This document shows, piece after piece, positions 26,922 to 35,476 of a stretch of DNA of 64,000 bases (positions within the stretch are counted from its first letter, which is position 1; every line of letters begins with the position of its first letter). Location of the stretch: the IMG/VR virus record IMGVR_UViG_3300050821_001858, positions 49,067 through 113,066 of that record. One strand, 5' to 3'. The notes under the pieces are model-generated. The model had not been told where the DNA came from. It did not search any database and saw nothing but the letters and a program-made list of their open reading frames with translations. The translations under genes and the position numbers were made by a program. Origin of the DNA: a virus.

Positions 26922-27468
26922 ATTTGTGATATCAGATACACATTTTTTTCATACCAAGTGTTGGGACACATTCAAGAGGGACGATGGTAGTCCCCTTCGA
27001 CATTTTACCTCGACTGAGGAAATGAATGAAACAATGATCAACAACTGGAACGCAGTTGTGAACCACGATGATACTGTTTATCATTTGGGGGATGTTACTT
27101 GGGAGTATAAGAAACCATTTAATGAACTAATGCATCATTTAAAGGGACGGAAAATCCTTATCCTTGGAAATCACGACAAACTTTCTAAGAAGGTACCAGT
27201 TCTTCTAGATCATTTTGAGCGTATTGAACTTTGGAAGGGTTTTCATGAATTAGGATGTACTTTTATCCATATTCCAATTAATATTAATGACTTACGTGAT
27301 GGTGATATATGTGTTCACGGACATATTCATTATCGGCATTATATGAATAAGGCTGGCTTGCTTGATCCTCGTTATATCAATGTTTCGGTTGAACAAACAA
27401 ACTATGCTCCTGTCCCGTTTGATATTTTGAGAGATATGATTGAAACAAGAAGGAGAGTTATAAAATGA
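26911..27468 (+). CDS. Calcineurin-like metallophosphoesterase
   Basis: 185 residues. Two-metal site motifs: D9-T-H11, GDV, GNHD and HGHIH. The family hydrolyses phosphomonoesters or diesters of nucleotides or proteins; this short form is widespread in phages. It heads the sugar-phosphate cluster, but its substrate is unknown. Next gene overlaps by ATGA. Confidence 0.88.
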   Translation: MTNRFVISDTHFFHTKCWDTFKRDDGSPLRHFTSTEEMNETMINNWNAVVNHDDTVYHLGDVTWEYKKPFNELMHHLKGRKILILGNHDKLSKKVPVLLDHFERIELWKGFHELGCTFIHIPININDLRDGDICVHGHIHYRHYMNKAGLLDPRYINVSVEQTNYAPVPFDILRDMIETRRRVIK

Positions 27469-27908
27469 AAGACTTTGAAATAGGTATTACATTTGGATCG
27501 TGGGATTTACTTCATCCCGGTCATATCACTTTTCTACAAACGTGTTCGTTGGATTGTGAAACCTTGATTGTTGGTTTGCATGTTGATCCACGTCGGGAAA
27601 ATAAGAACAAAGCCCCGATGGTTGAAACTGTATTTGAACGTTGGGTGCGTCTAAACGCACTTCGTCTTGAATCTGAACTTGAGATCGTTCCTTATTCACT
27701 TGAGGAAGATATTGTCAATATGTTAGCTATGATGTCTCCTGATGTCTATTTTATTGGGGGAGATTATAAAGATAAGTTGGAAACTATTACGGGTTATGAT
27801 ATGTGTGTAAAGAAAGATATCACAATTTCTGTGATTGAACGTTCTCATAACTTAAGTACTACTCGTTTGAAACAGGCAGTTGTTGATTGGATGGATTGGG
27901 CAAAATGA
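27465..27908 (+). CDS. Cytidylyltransferase-fold nucleotidyltransferase (HldE-C/TagD-like), NDP-heptose step
   Basis: 147 residues. F-G-S-W-D-L-L-H17-P-G-H20 is the HxGH nucleotide-binding motif, and IERSHNLSTTRLK matches the second (STT) motif. Family members join CTP or ATP to a sugar or polyol phosphate. With GmhA immediately downstream (ATGA overlap) and GmhB and a heptose kinase nearby, it most likely makes an NDP-heptose like the C-terminal domain of HldE. Nucleotide not determined. Confidence 0.8.
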   Translation: MKDFEIGITFGSWDLLHPGHITFLQTCSLDCETLIVGLHVDPRRENKNKAPMVETVFERWVRLNALRLESELEIVPYSLEEDIVNMLAMMSPDVYFIGGDYKDKLETITGYDMCVKKDITISVIERSHNLSTTRLKQAVVDWMDWAK

Positions 27909-28480
27909 ATCATTTACAGCACTATTTTGAATTGGTTGGGCAGCTTGCTGAAGATATGCCGCTTTTTCACATCGATGAAATGATCGATGTATTGGCGGCT
28001 TGTGACGGGCGAGTGTTTGTGATCGGGCTTGGTGGCTCGGCTGGAAACGCTTCACATATGGTCAACGATCTTCGTAAGCTTTGTCATATCGAGGCTTATT
28101 CCCCCCTGGATAATGTATCGGAATTTTCAGCCGTTGTTAATGACGATGGTATTGATGGTTTCTTTGTTGATTGGTTGATCAATTCAAACTTCAACGAGCA
28201 TGATATTCTGTTTGTCCTTTCCGTTGGAGGGGGAAACCGAGAGAAAAATGTATCGGTCTGTATTTCCCAGGCTGTTCTTCATGCTTACTCTATTCATGCC
28301 AAGATACTTGGTATTGTAGGAAGAGATGATGGTACTACGGCTCAATATGGTGATCACGTGCTTGCTATACCACAAGCCGATGAAAAGTTAGTAACTCCGT
28401 TGTCCGAAGCTTTTCAAGCTGTGGTATGGCATTCTATGGTATCTGATCCTCGATTACAGGCTCGTCCAACAAAATGGTAA
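27905..28480 (+). CDS. gmhA: Phosphoheptose (sedoheptulose-7-phosphate) isomerase
   Basis: 191 residues, SIS fold. FVIGLGGSAGNASHMVNDLRK is the GmhA sugar-phosphate-binding site (GGSAGNA-x-H-x-x-x-D), VLSVGGGN the second phosphate loop, and PLSEAFQAVVWH the conserved C-terminal helix. It converts sedoheptulose 7-phosphate to D-glycero-D-manno-heptose 7-phosphate, the first step of NDP-heptose synthesis. Confidence 0.9.
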   Translation: MNHLQHYFELVGQLAEDMPLFHIDEMIDVLAACDGRVFVIGLGGSAGNASHMVNDLRKLCHIEAYSPLDNVSEFSAVVNDDGIDGFFVDWLINSNFNEHDILFVLSVGGGNREKNVSVCISQAVLHAYSIHAKILGIVGRDDGTTAQYGDHVLAIPQADEKLVTPLSEAFQAVVWHSMVSDPRLQARPTKW

Positions 28481-28689
28481 GTGCGATATTCAGGATTGAT
28501 ATTCTTCAAGAGACATTAAATAAACTTGGTGAACGCATTTGGCGTTTGGATCAAGATTTGCGTAAGTTTGAGTATTTTAGGGATCGATATACCAAGAACG
28601 TATATGGTCCTATAAAATTTTATGATGAGTGGATTCTTTTCAATACCATAAGAAGTTATGAATATAGGATTTTTGCCCGTGATGAATAA
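28474..28689 (+). CDS. 71-residue helical small protein (mini-protein set)
   Basis: Charged coiled-coil-like helix (LQETLNKLGERIWRLDQDL) and the ending YRIFARDE. Overlaps both neighbours by 7-8 nt; lies within the heptose cluster without obvious link to it. Confidence 0.55.
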   Translation: MVSAIFRIDILQETLNKLGERIWRLDQDLRKFEYFRDRYTKNVYGPIKFYDEWILFNTIRSYEYRIFARDE

Positions 28690-29203
28690 AGCAGTGTATC
28701 TTGATAGAGATGGTGTTATTAATCCTTTAATTCATCGGGGACCCCGAGGTTGGACACCCCCTTGGAATGTTCATGAGTTTTCTATATACCCATGGGTAAA
28801 GGAAGCAATCAAATCTTTAAAGAATGATGGCTTTATGGTATTTGTGGTATCTAATCAACCGGACGTGTATTCACACGAAATGCCCTGGACGATGACCGGA
28901 ACGATCAATCAGATTTTGCTTGACAATCTGGCGATTGATGATATAATGACCTGTCATCAGCGTGGGAATTATAACTACAAGCCTAACCCAGGCATGTTAA
29001 TTTCACTCCGGGACACCTATATTATCGACATGAGCGAATCATGGATGGTAGGTGATACTTGGAAAGACGCTGTTGCTGCACATATAGCTCATGTTCGTTA
29101 TATACATCTCGGGGACGAAGACCCTGTTTCGTCTAGTGTGTTTGCTAAGGTACCAACTCTTAAAGAAGCTGTTCCTATTATATTAGACCCTGAGGCATTA
29201 TGA
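28682..29203 (+). CDS. gmhB: D,D-heptose 1,7-bisphosphate phosphatase, HAD family
   Basis: 173 residues. HAD motif I LDRDGVIN (D8, D10), motif II VVSNQPDV, Lys of motif III in YNYKPNPGML, motif IV VGDTWKDA. The N-terminal layout and KPxPGM segment are GmhB-like, though the usual Cys zinc loop is reduced to a single visible C-H-Q. It would dephosphorylate heptose bisphosphate between kinase and nucleotidyltransferase. Confidence 0.85.
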   Translation: MNKAVYLDRDGVINPLIHRGPRGWTPPWNVHEFSIYPWVKEAIKSLKNDGFMVFVVSNQPDVYSHEMPWTMTGTINQILLDNLAIDDIMTCHQRGNYNYKPNPGMLISLRDTYIIDMSESWMVGDTWKDAVAAHIAHVRYIHLGDEDPVSSSVFAKVPTLKEAVPIILDPEAL

Positions 29204-29424
29204 TGGCACCTAGACCATGGGAACCTGTTGGAAGATATTACCTACTTGAATGGTGGGAAGATAATGTTACAGATTTAATGGGTGCGTTAGCACAATTATA
29301 TAGTGTGGATATCTATGGTACTAATGCTCGTTTAATACGTTTTGCTACTCAAAGATGGAATTTCATGCAATCAATAAAAGAACGAATCTCACGTTTACAA
29401 GATCAAATATATCGAAGAGGATAA
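29200..29424 (+). CDS. 74-residue small protein (mini-protein set)
   Basis: Starts at ATGATG over the GmhB stop. Trp-rich (RPWEP, LLEWWEDN) with a basic helical end SIKERISRLQDQIYRRG. Confidence 0.5.
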   Translation: MMAPRPWEPVGRYYLLEWWEDNVTDLMGALAQLYSVDIYGTNARLIRFATQRWNFMQSIKERISRLQDQIYRRG

Positions 29425-29426
29425 AA

Positions 29427-30167
29427 ATGAAAAACATTCGTTTGTTCGCCGATACAGCGTCGATGACTGATATTAAGGAAATGGTAGCTAATGACTTGGT
29501 GGAAGGATATACTACTAATCCTACGCTCATGCGTCGAGCGGGAATTAAGGATTATAAGGGATTTGTCACCGAAGTCTTGGATTACCTAGCGGAACATCAT
29601 CCCGATGGATGTATCTCTTTTGAGGTATTTTCGTCGGATGAAATGGAGATGGTTTATGAGGCTCGGGAGTTGAAAAAACTCAACTATCATAACTATAATA
29701 TGTATGTCAAGGTGCCTTATCTCAATATCGATGGACGCCCTAATGAGCAAGTTATTCGTAATCTGCTCAAAGAGGATATTTCAGTCAACGTAACAGCAGT
29801 TTTTAATCAGATACAGGCTATCCATTCTATTCAGATGTTAGCCGACGATAATAATGATCATATTATATCGATCTTTGCTGGTAGAATTAATGATACTGGA
29901 TATCCGGCTGAAAAAATTGTAGCCTATATTATAGCTATTCCAACTCAGAATGTAGAAATCCTTTGGGCATCCCCTCGTCAGGTTTTTGATTATGTTTTGG
30001 CAGATAGTGTAGGGTGTCATATTATCACCATGACCCCCGATTTAATAAGGAAGATACCGGGAATTGGTACGCCTCTGAAACTGGCAGCATTGAATACATC
30101 GCGTCAGTTTTATGATGACGCAAAAGCTTGTGGTTATAAACTTTGGGAGAATGAAGATGGGGTTTGA
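29427..30167 (+). CDS. Transaldolase (TalC-like)
   Basis: 246 residues, TIM barrel. LFADTA (D9), TTNPTL (N31) and the Schiff-base Lys K95 in MYVKVPYL are transaldolase signatures; SVNVTAVF and SIFAGRINDTG follow in order. Transaldolase exchanges C3 units and can set the sedoheptulose-7-phosphate level, the substrate of GmhA, so it fits this cluster. Cyanophages also carry TalC, but in a photosynthesis context. GAGGATAAAA precedes the ATG. Confidence 0.92.
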   Translation: MKNIRLFADTASMTDIKEMVANDLVEGYTTNPTLMRRAGIKDYKGFVTEVLDYLAEHHPDGCISFEVFSSDEMEMVYEARELKKLNYHNYNMYVKVPYLNIDGRPNEQVIRNLLKEDISVNVTAVFNQIQAIHSIQMLADDNNDHIISIFAGRINDTGYPAEKIVAYIIAIPTQNVEILWASPRQVFDYVLADSVGCHIITMTPDLIRKIPGIGTPLKLAALNTSRQFYDDAKACGYKLWENEDGV

Positions 30168-31167
30168 TGAAAATGAGATCAGTGCCAAGGCATATGGTGG
30201 AACTGAGATAGCGAAGAGACTGCTGGCAAATACTCTTGATAAAGAATTGCTATCTCATTTCCAAATTATTCCATCGCGCATTCGGGAATTGAAAGAGGAT
30301 AAGATTCGTATCCTGTTTCTAAATGACCTTGCGGGCGATCCTGAAGTTGCTCAGTTGAAGGACCATAACTATCGAAACAAGTTTCATAAATTTGTGTTTA
30401 TTTCAAATTGGCAATATCAACAGTTTCAGACAATTCTGAATTTACCATATGATCACAAGTCTATTGTGATTGAAAGTGGTATTGCTCCTTCTAGTGCTAA
30501 GTTCGAAAATAAACCAACCGATAAGATTAATCTGGTTTATACTTCTACCCCTCAACGAGGGTTGAATATCCTGGCGGCTGTGTTCAATGAATTGTGTAAG
30601 AGGTATGATAACCTACATCTAGACGTGTTTTCGTCATTCAAGATTTATGGATGGGAAGAACAGGATAAGGCATTTGAGCCTTTATACCAGCAAATCCGTG
30701 ATAATCCTAATGCGACTTATCATGGCTTTGTCCCCCATGATGAACTTTTGAAGCATGTTGCAGAACAGTCGCATATCTTTGCTTATCCGAGTGTTTGGCA
30801 GGAAACTTCTTGTCGGGCTATGTTAGAAGCCATGGCTTCGCAGTGTGTTTGTGTACATCCAAATTTCGCTGGTTTGCCTGATACGTCGGGAAGTTTGAAC
30901 CTTATGTATGCAGGTGATCAAGATATGCAAGTTCATGCTAACTTGTTTATGAGCAGCGTTGAACAGGCTATCAAGATGATCAATGATCGAGAAAATGTTG
31001 ACAAGCTTCAACAGCGTTTGCAATATGTTCAAAACTATATCAATGGACGTTTTAATATAGCCAACGTATCTCGGACCTGGGATAATCTTTTGAGAGGATT
31101 GCTTCAGACTATGCCTGATCCAAATTCTCGACGCTTCCCCGGTGATATGTTTTCGTATAAATTCTGA
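30157..31167 (+). CDS. GT4-like glycosyltransferase
   Basis: 336 residues, GT-B fold. N-terminal AYGGTEIAKRLLA is a phosphate-binding GGTE motif; the C-terminal domain has LVYTSTPQRGLNIL, HGFVPHDELLKHVAEQSHIFAYPS and the E-x7-E-like QETSCRAMLEAMA nucleotide-sugar site. Position directly after the heptose genes suggests it transfers the heptose; acceptor (phage DNA, tail protein or host surface) unknown. GGGAGAATGAAG precedes the ATG at 30157. Confidence 0.85.
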   Translation: MGFDENEISAKAYGGTEIAKRLLANTLDKELLSHFQIIPSRIRELKEDKIRILFLNDLAGDPEVAQLKDHNYRNKFHKFVFISNWQYQQFQTILNLPYDHKSIVIESGIAPSSAKFENKPTDKINLVYTSTPQRGLNILAAVFNELCKRYDNLHLDVFSSFKIYGWEEQDKAFEPLYQQIRDNPNATYHGFVPHDELLKHVAEQSHIFAYPSVWQETSCRAMLEAMASQCVCVHPNFAGLPDTSGSLNLMYAGDQDMQVHANLFMSSVEQAIKMINDRENVDKLQQRLQYVQNYINGRFNIANVSRTWDNLLRGLLQTMPDPNSRRFPGDMFSYKF

Positions 31168-31358
31168 TGAAACATTTGGTTAAAGAAGATATTGAGTATA
31201 TTGCATATAATACACGAAGGGCAACGTATGATTGTCTTCCGTGGTTGAAACCTGCGATTGGTACTTTGAGTAAATTGGGATTTTTAGAAAACATTCAGGC
31301 TGTTCGTCTGAAAGGAATGATGTGGATATTTAATGATGGCTCATGGATGGATAAGTAA
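31167..31358 (+). CDS. 63-residue small protein (mini-protein set)
   Basis: Starts on the previous stop (TGATG). Ends MMWIFNDGSWMDK. Function unknown. Confidence 0.5.
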   Translation: MKHLVKEDIEYIAYNTRRATYDCLPWLKPAIGTLSKLGFLENIQAVRLKGMMWIFNDGSWMDK

Positions 31359-31572
31359 TTTGATATTAAATGCTTGTGTGTACACACTTGAAGCAGAACT
31401 ATGGAGCCGTCAACATAAGTATAGTTTTTATGAGATGTATGACATATTCAATAATAATCAACATATGGAAAATCACTTTGAGTTGGAAGATCAAATAGAG
31501 GCTTTATCAAATAAGATTTGGAGAAAAGATGGGAAACCGATACGGAAGAAATCAGAAAAGAAAGCATCGTGA
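31333..31572 (+). CDS. 79-residue small protein
   Basis: Overlaps neighbours on both sides (26 and 44 nt). Acidic helix FELEDQIEALSNKIWRK and a Lys-rich end. Start uncertain. Confidence 0.45.
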   Translation: MMAHGWISNLILNACVYTLEAELWSRQHKYSFYEMYDIFNNNQHMENHFELEDQIEALSNKIWRKDGKPIRKKSEKKAS

Positions 31573-32110
31573 GATTATCCAAAGATTGCTTGAGCAAACG
31601 ATTAAGCTGAGTAATGAAAATGTTCAGCTTAAGAATGAGGTTGAATATTTTCTAAGGATGGATCGTGAAATTGCTCAGACATTAGGTACCGCAACGGCAT
31701 TTCGTTTGGTGACTGATAAAATTCGAACGTCAAATACAGAACCGGAGCAAATGCATCTGAATATGTTTAATCGTCCGATGTATGCTTATACTGATGGTAC
31801 TGGACAACTGTTACAAGAGATTCAAACGACTAAGCATCATTTGAAGAAACTGTTTACTCATATTCAAGCTGATCCACAAAAGTATGGATCGTACATTAAG
31901 GTACTTGTAGGTAACGAAACCAAGGCAGCTATTTTTGTTGATAATGATTATCTGTTTCGTAGTGGTTTGACGCCTCGGGATATCGAGTATCTTTCAAAAC
32001 ATTTGGCTGAAGAGCTAGGTACTTTTATTAATCAACACTACCAGACAGAACGGGATATTAATCATGTTAATCGTCAAAACTCCCCTGAGGGTGCCCTTCT
32101 TCTCCGGTAG
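31529..32110 (+). CDS. 193-residue protein with N-terminal coiled coil
   Basis: Coiled coil at about 12-50 (REIIQRLLEQTIKLSNENVQ), then a mixed domain. Overlaps the kinase gene by 47 nt. No family recognised. Confidence 0.55.
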   Translation: MGNRYGRNQKRKHREIIQRLLEQTIKLSNENVQLKNEVEYFLRMDREIAQTLGTATAFRLVTDKIRTSNTEPEQMHLNMFNRPMYAYTDGTGQLLQEIQTTKHHLKKLFTHIQADPQKYGSYIKVLVGNETKAAIFVDNDYLFRSGLTPRDIEYLSKHLAEELGTFINQHYQTERDINHVNRQNSPEGALLLR

Positions 32111-33161
32111 TTCCGACCATCCTGCCTTTGTTCAAACAGAGGGGGGAATGGCATTTTCAGCGACTATTGATAAGTATGTCTATGTGATTATTCATAGTAA
32201 TGTTGAAAATCAATTTAGATTTACTCATGATACTATACAAGTAGGTCATGATGTAACTCAGATTAAACATACAATTACCGAGAAATCATTTGAAGCAATT
32301 AATTCTCGAATTCATGATTATAATCGTATAAACAGAACTGAGTTCCAGGCATTACCAAAGAATAGTCTTACGATTGCTTCGTTGAATGATATCAATCAGG
32401 TTGGAACGGGTTTAGGGGCATCTTCGGCTTATACCGTTGGTTTGGTAAACGCTCTATATACCTTCTGTAGTTTCCCCCCTAATGAAACTACACTCGATAA
32501 GATGGCTGAGATGGCTTGTAAGATTGAGATTGATTATTGTAAATATCCTATTGGTGTACAGGATCAATGGGCAGCGTCGATAGGAGGAACAAACCTGTTC
32601 ACATTTAATAAGGATGAAACTGTTGGTGTTGAACAGTTCCATAATATGGAACGTATGCGTCGGTTTGCTAACTCTCTTGTTTTGATCAATAGTGGGGTTC
32701 AACGTCATTATAAGGATATTGTTGAAACAGGAAAAGAAACAAAAGGTTATCTGACGCATCCTAAGTATGATAAGCTTAAGGAAGCCCAGAAAGCAAATAT
32801 GCGCGAAGGTAAGATTCTAGCGAAAACAGCCTGGGATATTTTGAATTCCCGAGAAGGAAACGGCAACCTAGATTACATAGGGGAAATGCTAAATAATTCT
32901 TGGAGAAAGAAGAAGCTTACTGATAGAAAAGTTACTGACGAACAAATTGATGGTCTTTATGATCTTTGTATAGATAATGGCGCTATTGGTGGTAAACTGC
33001 TTGGGTCAGGTGGGGGAGGATATATGTTGTTTTATGTCCCTCATGACAAGCGTGATGAATTCTTAACCAAACTTCCTTTTGAATATAAGTCTCGGGTGGT
33101 CAACTTCTCTTTTACGCACGAAGGCTCAAAAATTATATATAATGATAGGAGCACTAAATAG
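32064..33161 (+). CDS. GHMP kinase, HddA-like (D-glycero-D-manno-heptose 7-phosphate kinase)
   Basis: 365 residues. The N-terminal VKTPLRVPFFSGSSDHPAF and GGMAFSATIDKYVYV match the HddA branch of GHMP kinases; GTGLGASSAYTVG is the ATP loop and KLLGSGGGGYMLFY the C-terminal GHMP motif. It would phosphorylate heptose 7-phosphate at C1, between GmhA and GmhB. HddA usually pairs with a GDP-transferase (HddC); here the nearby transferase is HldE/TagD-like, an unusual mix. Confidence 0.82.
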   Translation: MLIVKTPLRVPFFSGSSDHPAFVQTEGGMAFSATIDKYVYVIIHSNVENQFRFTHDTIQVGHDVTQIKHTITEKSFEAINSRIHDYNRINRTEFQALPKNSLTIASLNDINQVGTGLGASSAYTVGLVNALYTFCSFPPNETTLDKMAEMACKIEIDYCKYPIGVQDQWAASIGGTNLFTFNKDETVGVEQFHNMERMRRFANSLVLINSGVQRHYKDIVETGKETKGYLTHPKYDKLKEAQKANMREGKILAKTAWDILNSREGNGNLDYIGEMLNNSWRKKKLTDRKVTDEQIDGLYDLCIDNGAIGGKLLGSGGGGYMLFYVPHDKRDEFLTKLPFEYKSRVVNFSFTHEGSKIIYNDRSTK

Positions 33162-33171
33162 AGAGGGTAAA

Positions 33172-33519
33172 GTGGAAGCGAATAATGTAATTCAATTTCC
33201 AAAAATCAACCATCGCTTGCAAGAAGTTAAAACCACTGAAGAAAACGTTAAATCTACAGTGGATGTACTGAGAAATCAGTTGATCCAAGAGGTAACAAGT
33301 TTGGTTTGCCATCCTTTGTTTGCTTCACTCGATACAGCCGGTTTTACTTTGGACACAAGTACAATGAAAGAAGGGGCTTTGATTACAGAAGCAATTAAAG
33401 CTTTCATAATGAAGTATTATGGAGTTGAACACAGCTTTCATAAGATTGCAAAAAGTATGTTTGAAGTTGATAAACATAACAATGTAAATATAGTAGGTAA
33501 CTTGAAACTAAAGGAATGA
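33172..33519 (+). CDS. 115-residue protein, unknown function
   Basis: GTG start after GAGAGGGTAAA; an ATG at 33142 is an alternative with no ribosome site. Helical middle (VKSTVDVLRNQLIQEV), C-terminus VDKHNNVNIVGNLKLKE. No family recognised. Confidence 0.5.
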   Translation: MEANNVIQFPKINHRLQEVKTTEENVKSTVDVLRNQLIQEVTSLVCHPLFASLDTAGFTLDTSTMKEGALITEAIKAFIMKYYGVEHSFHKIAKSMFEVDKHNNVNIVGNLKLKE

Positions 33520-33521
33520 CT

Positions 33522-33950
33522 ATGAAACTTGGTATATATGAAATTTTGAATGCGGTGAATACAAAAAAGACCAAAAAAGAAAGACTAGAAGAGCTACAAA
33601 AGCACACAAACAACGAGGTTCTTCAGACGCTTTTGAAGATGGCGTTTGATCCTGAGTTGAAATGGCGTTTACCTTTTGGTTCGCCTCCTTATACTCCGTC
33701 CCCTAATTTCGATCAACAGGGGATGTTGTATGGCGAAATGCGTCGTTTTTATATCTGGGCACGTATTGACGACCGGGGAGATCGTATTGCTCCTATTAAA
33801 CGTGAACAGCTATGGATTGATCTTCTTGAACACCTTCACCCCGAAGATGCCAAGATTATCTGTGCTGTGAAGGATAAGAATTTACCTGATGTTTATCCTC
33901 ATGTGACAAAGAAATTGGTAGCTGAAGCATGGCCAAATCTTTTACAATAA
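33522..33950 (+). CDS. T4-superfamily conserved protein (DUF6433-like)
   Basis: 142 residues. The order IYEILN...TKKERLEELQKH...LLKMAFDPELKWRLPFGSPPYTP...EMRRFYIW...IKREQLWIDLLEHLHPEDAKIICAVKDKNLP...LVAEAWPNLLQ matches a family common in T4-like phages and cyanophages. Function not established. AAGGAATGACT precedes the ATG. Confidence 0.7.
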   Translation: MKLGIYEILNAVNTKKTKKERLEELQKHTNNEVLQTLLKMAFDPELKWRLPFGSPPYTPSPNFDQQGMLYGEMRRFYIWARIDDRGDRIAPIKREQLWIDLLEHLHPEDAKIICAVKDKNLPDVYPHVTKKLVAEAWPNLLQ

Positions 33951-34168
33951 AGAGTGTCAATTATCGAACTGATAATGATATACGAGATGGAATGGTCAAT
34001 AGAATAGATAATGTCTATTCTGCTGATGAACATACATATTGGGTTAAGATTATTGAGAAGTCTTATGAGGAATTTGTACGAGTGTGGAATTTAAGCACTG
34101 TTCTTCGCCCCCCTCGAATGTTAAATGAATTCATTACTATATCTCATGCTATTTTTAAGGAGAAATAA
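33929..34168 (+). CDS. 79-residue small protein (mini-protein set)
   Basis: Overlaps the previous gene by 22 nt. Ends MLNEFITISHAIFKEK, like other members. Confidence 0.5.
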   Translation: MAKSFTIKSVNYRTDNDIRDGMVNRIDNVYSADEHTYWVKIIEKSYEEFVRVWNLSTVLRPPRMLNEFITISHAIFKEK

Positions 34169-34404
34169 TGCCAAACTATTGGGTTCGTAATAAGAAAACT
34201 GGTAAGTATGTTGCGGTGCTTTCAATGACCATCTCTGAGATGGAGACGTTCGAAAAGAAGGAATTGAAGGGTACTGATCTAGAGATAGCTGCTGGGGCTC
34301 CGGGAATCGGTTATTCGTTTCATCGTATGAAGCCTTCGGATGGTTTCAAGGATCGACTAAGAGATATCAAGAGATCACACCCAGGAAGTACAATAGACAT
34401 TTAA
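34168..34404 (+). CDS. 78-residue protein of a phage-wide type
   Basis: YWVRNKKTGKYVAVLSMTISEMETFEKK...APGIGYSFHRMKPSDGFKDRLRDIKRSHPGSTI has the spacing of a small protein common in T4-like phages (TGK..., ISEM..FE, KP-GF-D-L). Function unknown. Coupled at both ends. Confidence 0.6.
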   Translation: MPNYWVRNKKTGKYVAVLSMTISEMETFEKKELKGTDLEIAAGAPGIGYSFHRMKPSDGFKDRLRDIKRSHPGSTIDI

Positions 34405-34628
34405 TGTATAAATGGGTTTTTCTCTATTACATCGTATTTGGGTTTATTGTTTTACATAACATATATGGTAAAGAGGTTTATGTAAATTCGGGAGAGATTA
34501 TGATAATAGCCCCTCCCGATGCTATTTCCCCACGTGGTACCGGTTCTAAAGTGCTTGTACATGATACTTGGTTATACATAAGAGAAATTCCAAAAGATGT
34601 CATTAGAGCGATTAAAGATGAAACGTAA
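34404..34628 (+). CDS. 74-residue membrane-anchored protein
   Basis: N-terminal segment WVFLYYIVFGFIVLHNIYG, then a short beta-rich exterior part. Starts on the previous stop (TAATG). Confidence 0.5.
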   Translation: MYKWVFLYYIVFGFIVLHNIYGKEVYVNSGEIMIIAPPDAISPRGTGSKVLVHDTWLYIREIPKDVIRAIKDET

Positions 34629-34824
34629 AAAGAAGAAGCGTGATATATCACGTATCAGACGTAAGATTGATAATTATATCTATGGAAAGTATTTTGATAC
34701 TCTTAGTAAATATCAAGATCAAGATGATATTAGATTTCCTATGCCCTCTTGGGCTATTATGAGTTATCAAACTGAAGAATATATGAGATATATGAATGGC
34801 GAAATTTATTCATCAAAACTATGA
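34618..34824 (+). CDS. 68-residue small protein (mini-protein set)
   Basis: Very basic start (MKRKKKKRDISRIRRK), then FPMPSWAIMSYQ and YMRYMNGEIYSSKL, resembling the MP-W motif of other members. Confidence 0.5.
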   Translation: MKRKKKKRDISRIRRKIDNYIYGKYFDTLSKYQDQDDIRFPMPSWAIMSYQTEEYMRYMNGEIYSSKL

Positions 34825-35476
34825 ATCGGCTGACCTCAAGAAAGAAGATACTGATCAAGGTAGGTTCTATATTACCCCTGAGGGAGATCGCTACCCTTCT
34901 GTGACTACAGTCCTATCCAAGTCTCGGGATCAAACTGGTCTTAAAAAGTGGCGAGAGGCTATTGGTAAAGAACAAGCCAATCAGATACTCAAACAGGCTC
35001 AGAATAGAGGAAACGCTGTACATTTATTAGCCGAAGAGTACATTAAGAACAATCCTAATTGGGCACGAGGGCACATGCCGTCCAATCTGGATTCCTTCAA
35101 GCAGTTCAAACTTTTGCTTGACACCAATCTCAACCTAGTGTATGGTCAGGAACTTAGACTCTACTCCACCTTACTTCAGGCGGCTGGAACTGCTGACTTG
35201 GTGTGTAGGTGGAATGGTGAAAATGCCATTGTTGACTTTAAGACAGCACGTAAAGAGAAGACCGAAGAATTTGCATTAGGATATCTGTTACAAGCTACAG
35301 CTTATTCAATAATGGTAGAAGAACGTTTTGGACTAGTCTGCCCTCGTATAGTGGTATTGCTAGCCAGAGATCACGAAAATATACCGCAGGTTTTCATCAA
35401 GGAAACCGCTGATTATCGTCAGCGAGTGACCGATATCTTCAAGAATTACACCTTGAAGACAATAAATAAAGGATGA
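34796..35476 (+). CDS. RecB-like PD-(D/E)XK exonuclease
   Basis: 226 residues. Pattern of phage RecB/Cas4-type nucleases: RYPSVTTVLS, RGNAVHLLAEEYI (H and E of motif I), QELRLYSTLLQAAGTADLVCRW (D of motif II), AIVDFKTARK (D-F-K, the ExK equivalent) and YLLQATAYSIM (Q/Y motif). Likely acts in DNA degradation or recombination. Overlaps its neighbours slightly. Confidence 0.85.
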   Translation: MAKFIHQNYESADLKKEDTDQGRFYITPEGDRYPSVTTVLSKSRDQTGLKKWREAIGKEQANQILKQAQNRGNAVHLLAEEYIKNNPNWARGHMPSNLDSFKQFKLLLDTNLNLVYGQELRLYSTLLQAAGTADLVCRWNGENAIVDFKTARKEKTEEFALGYLLQATAYSIMVEERFGLVCPRIVVLLARDHENIPQVFIKETADYRQRVTDIFKNYTLKTINKG

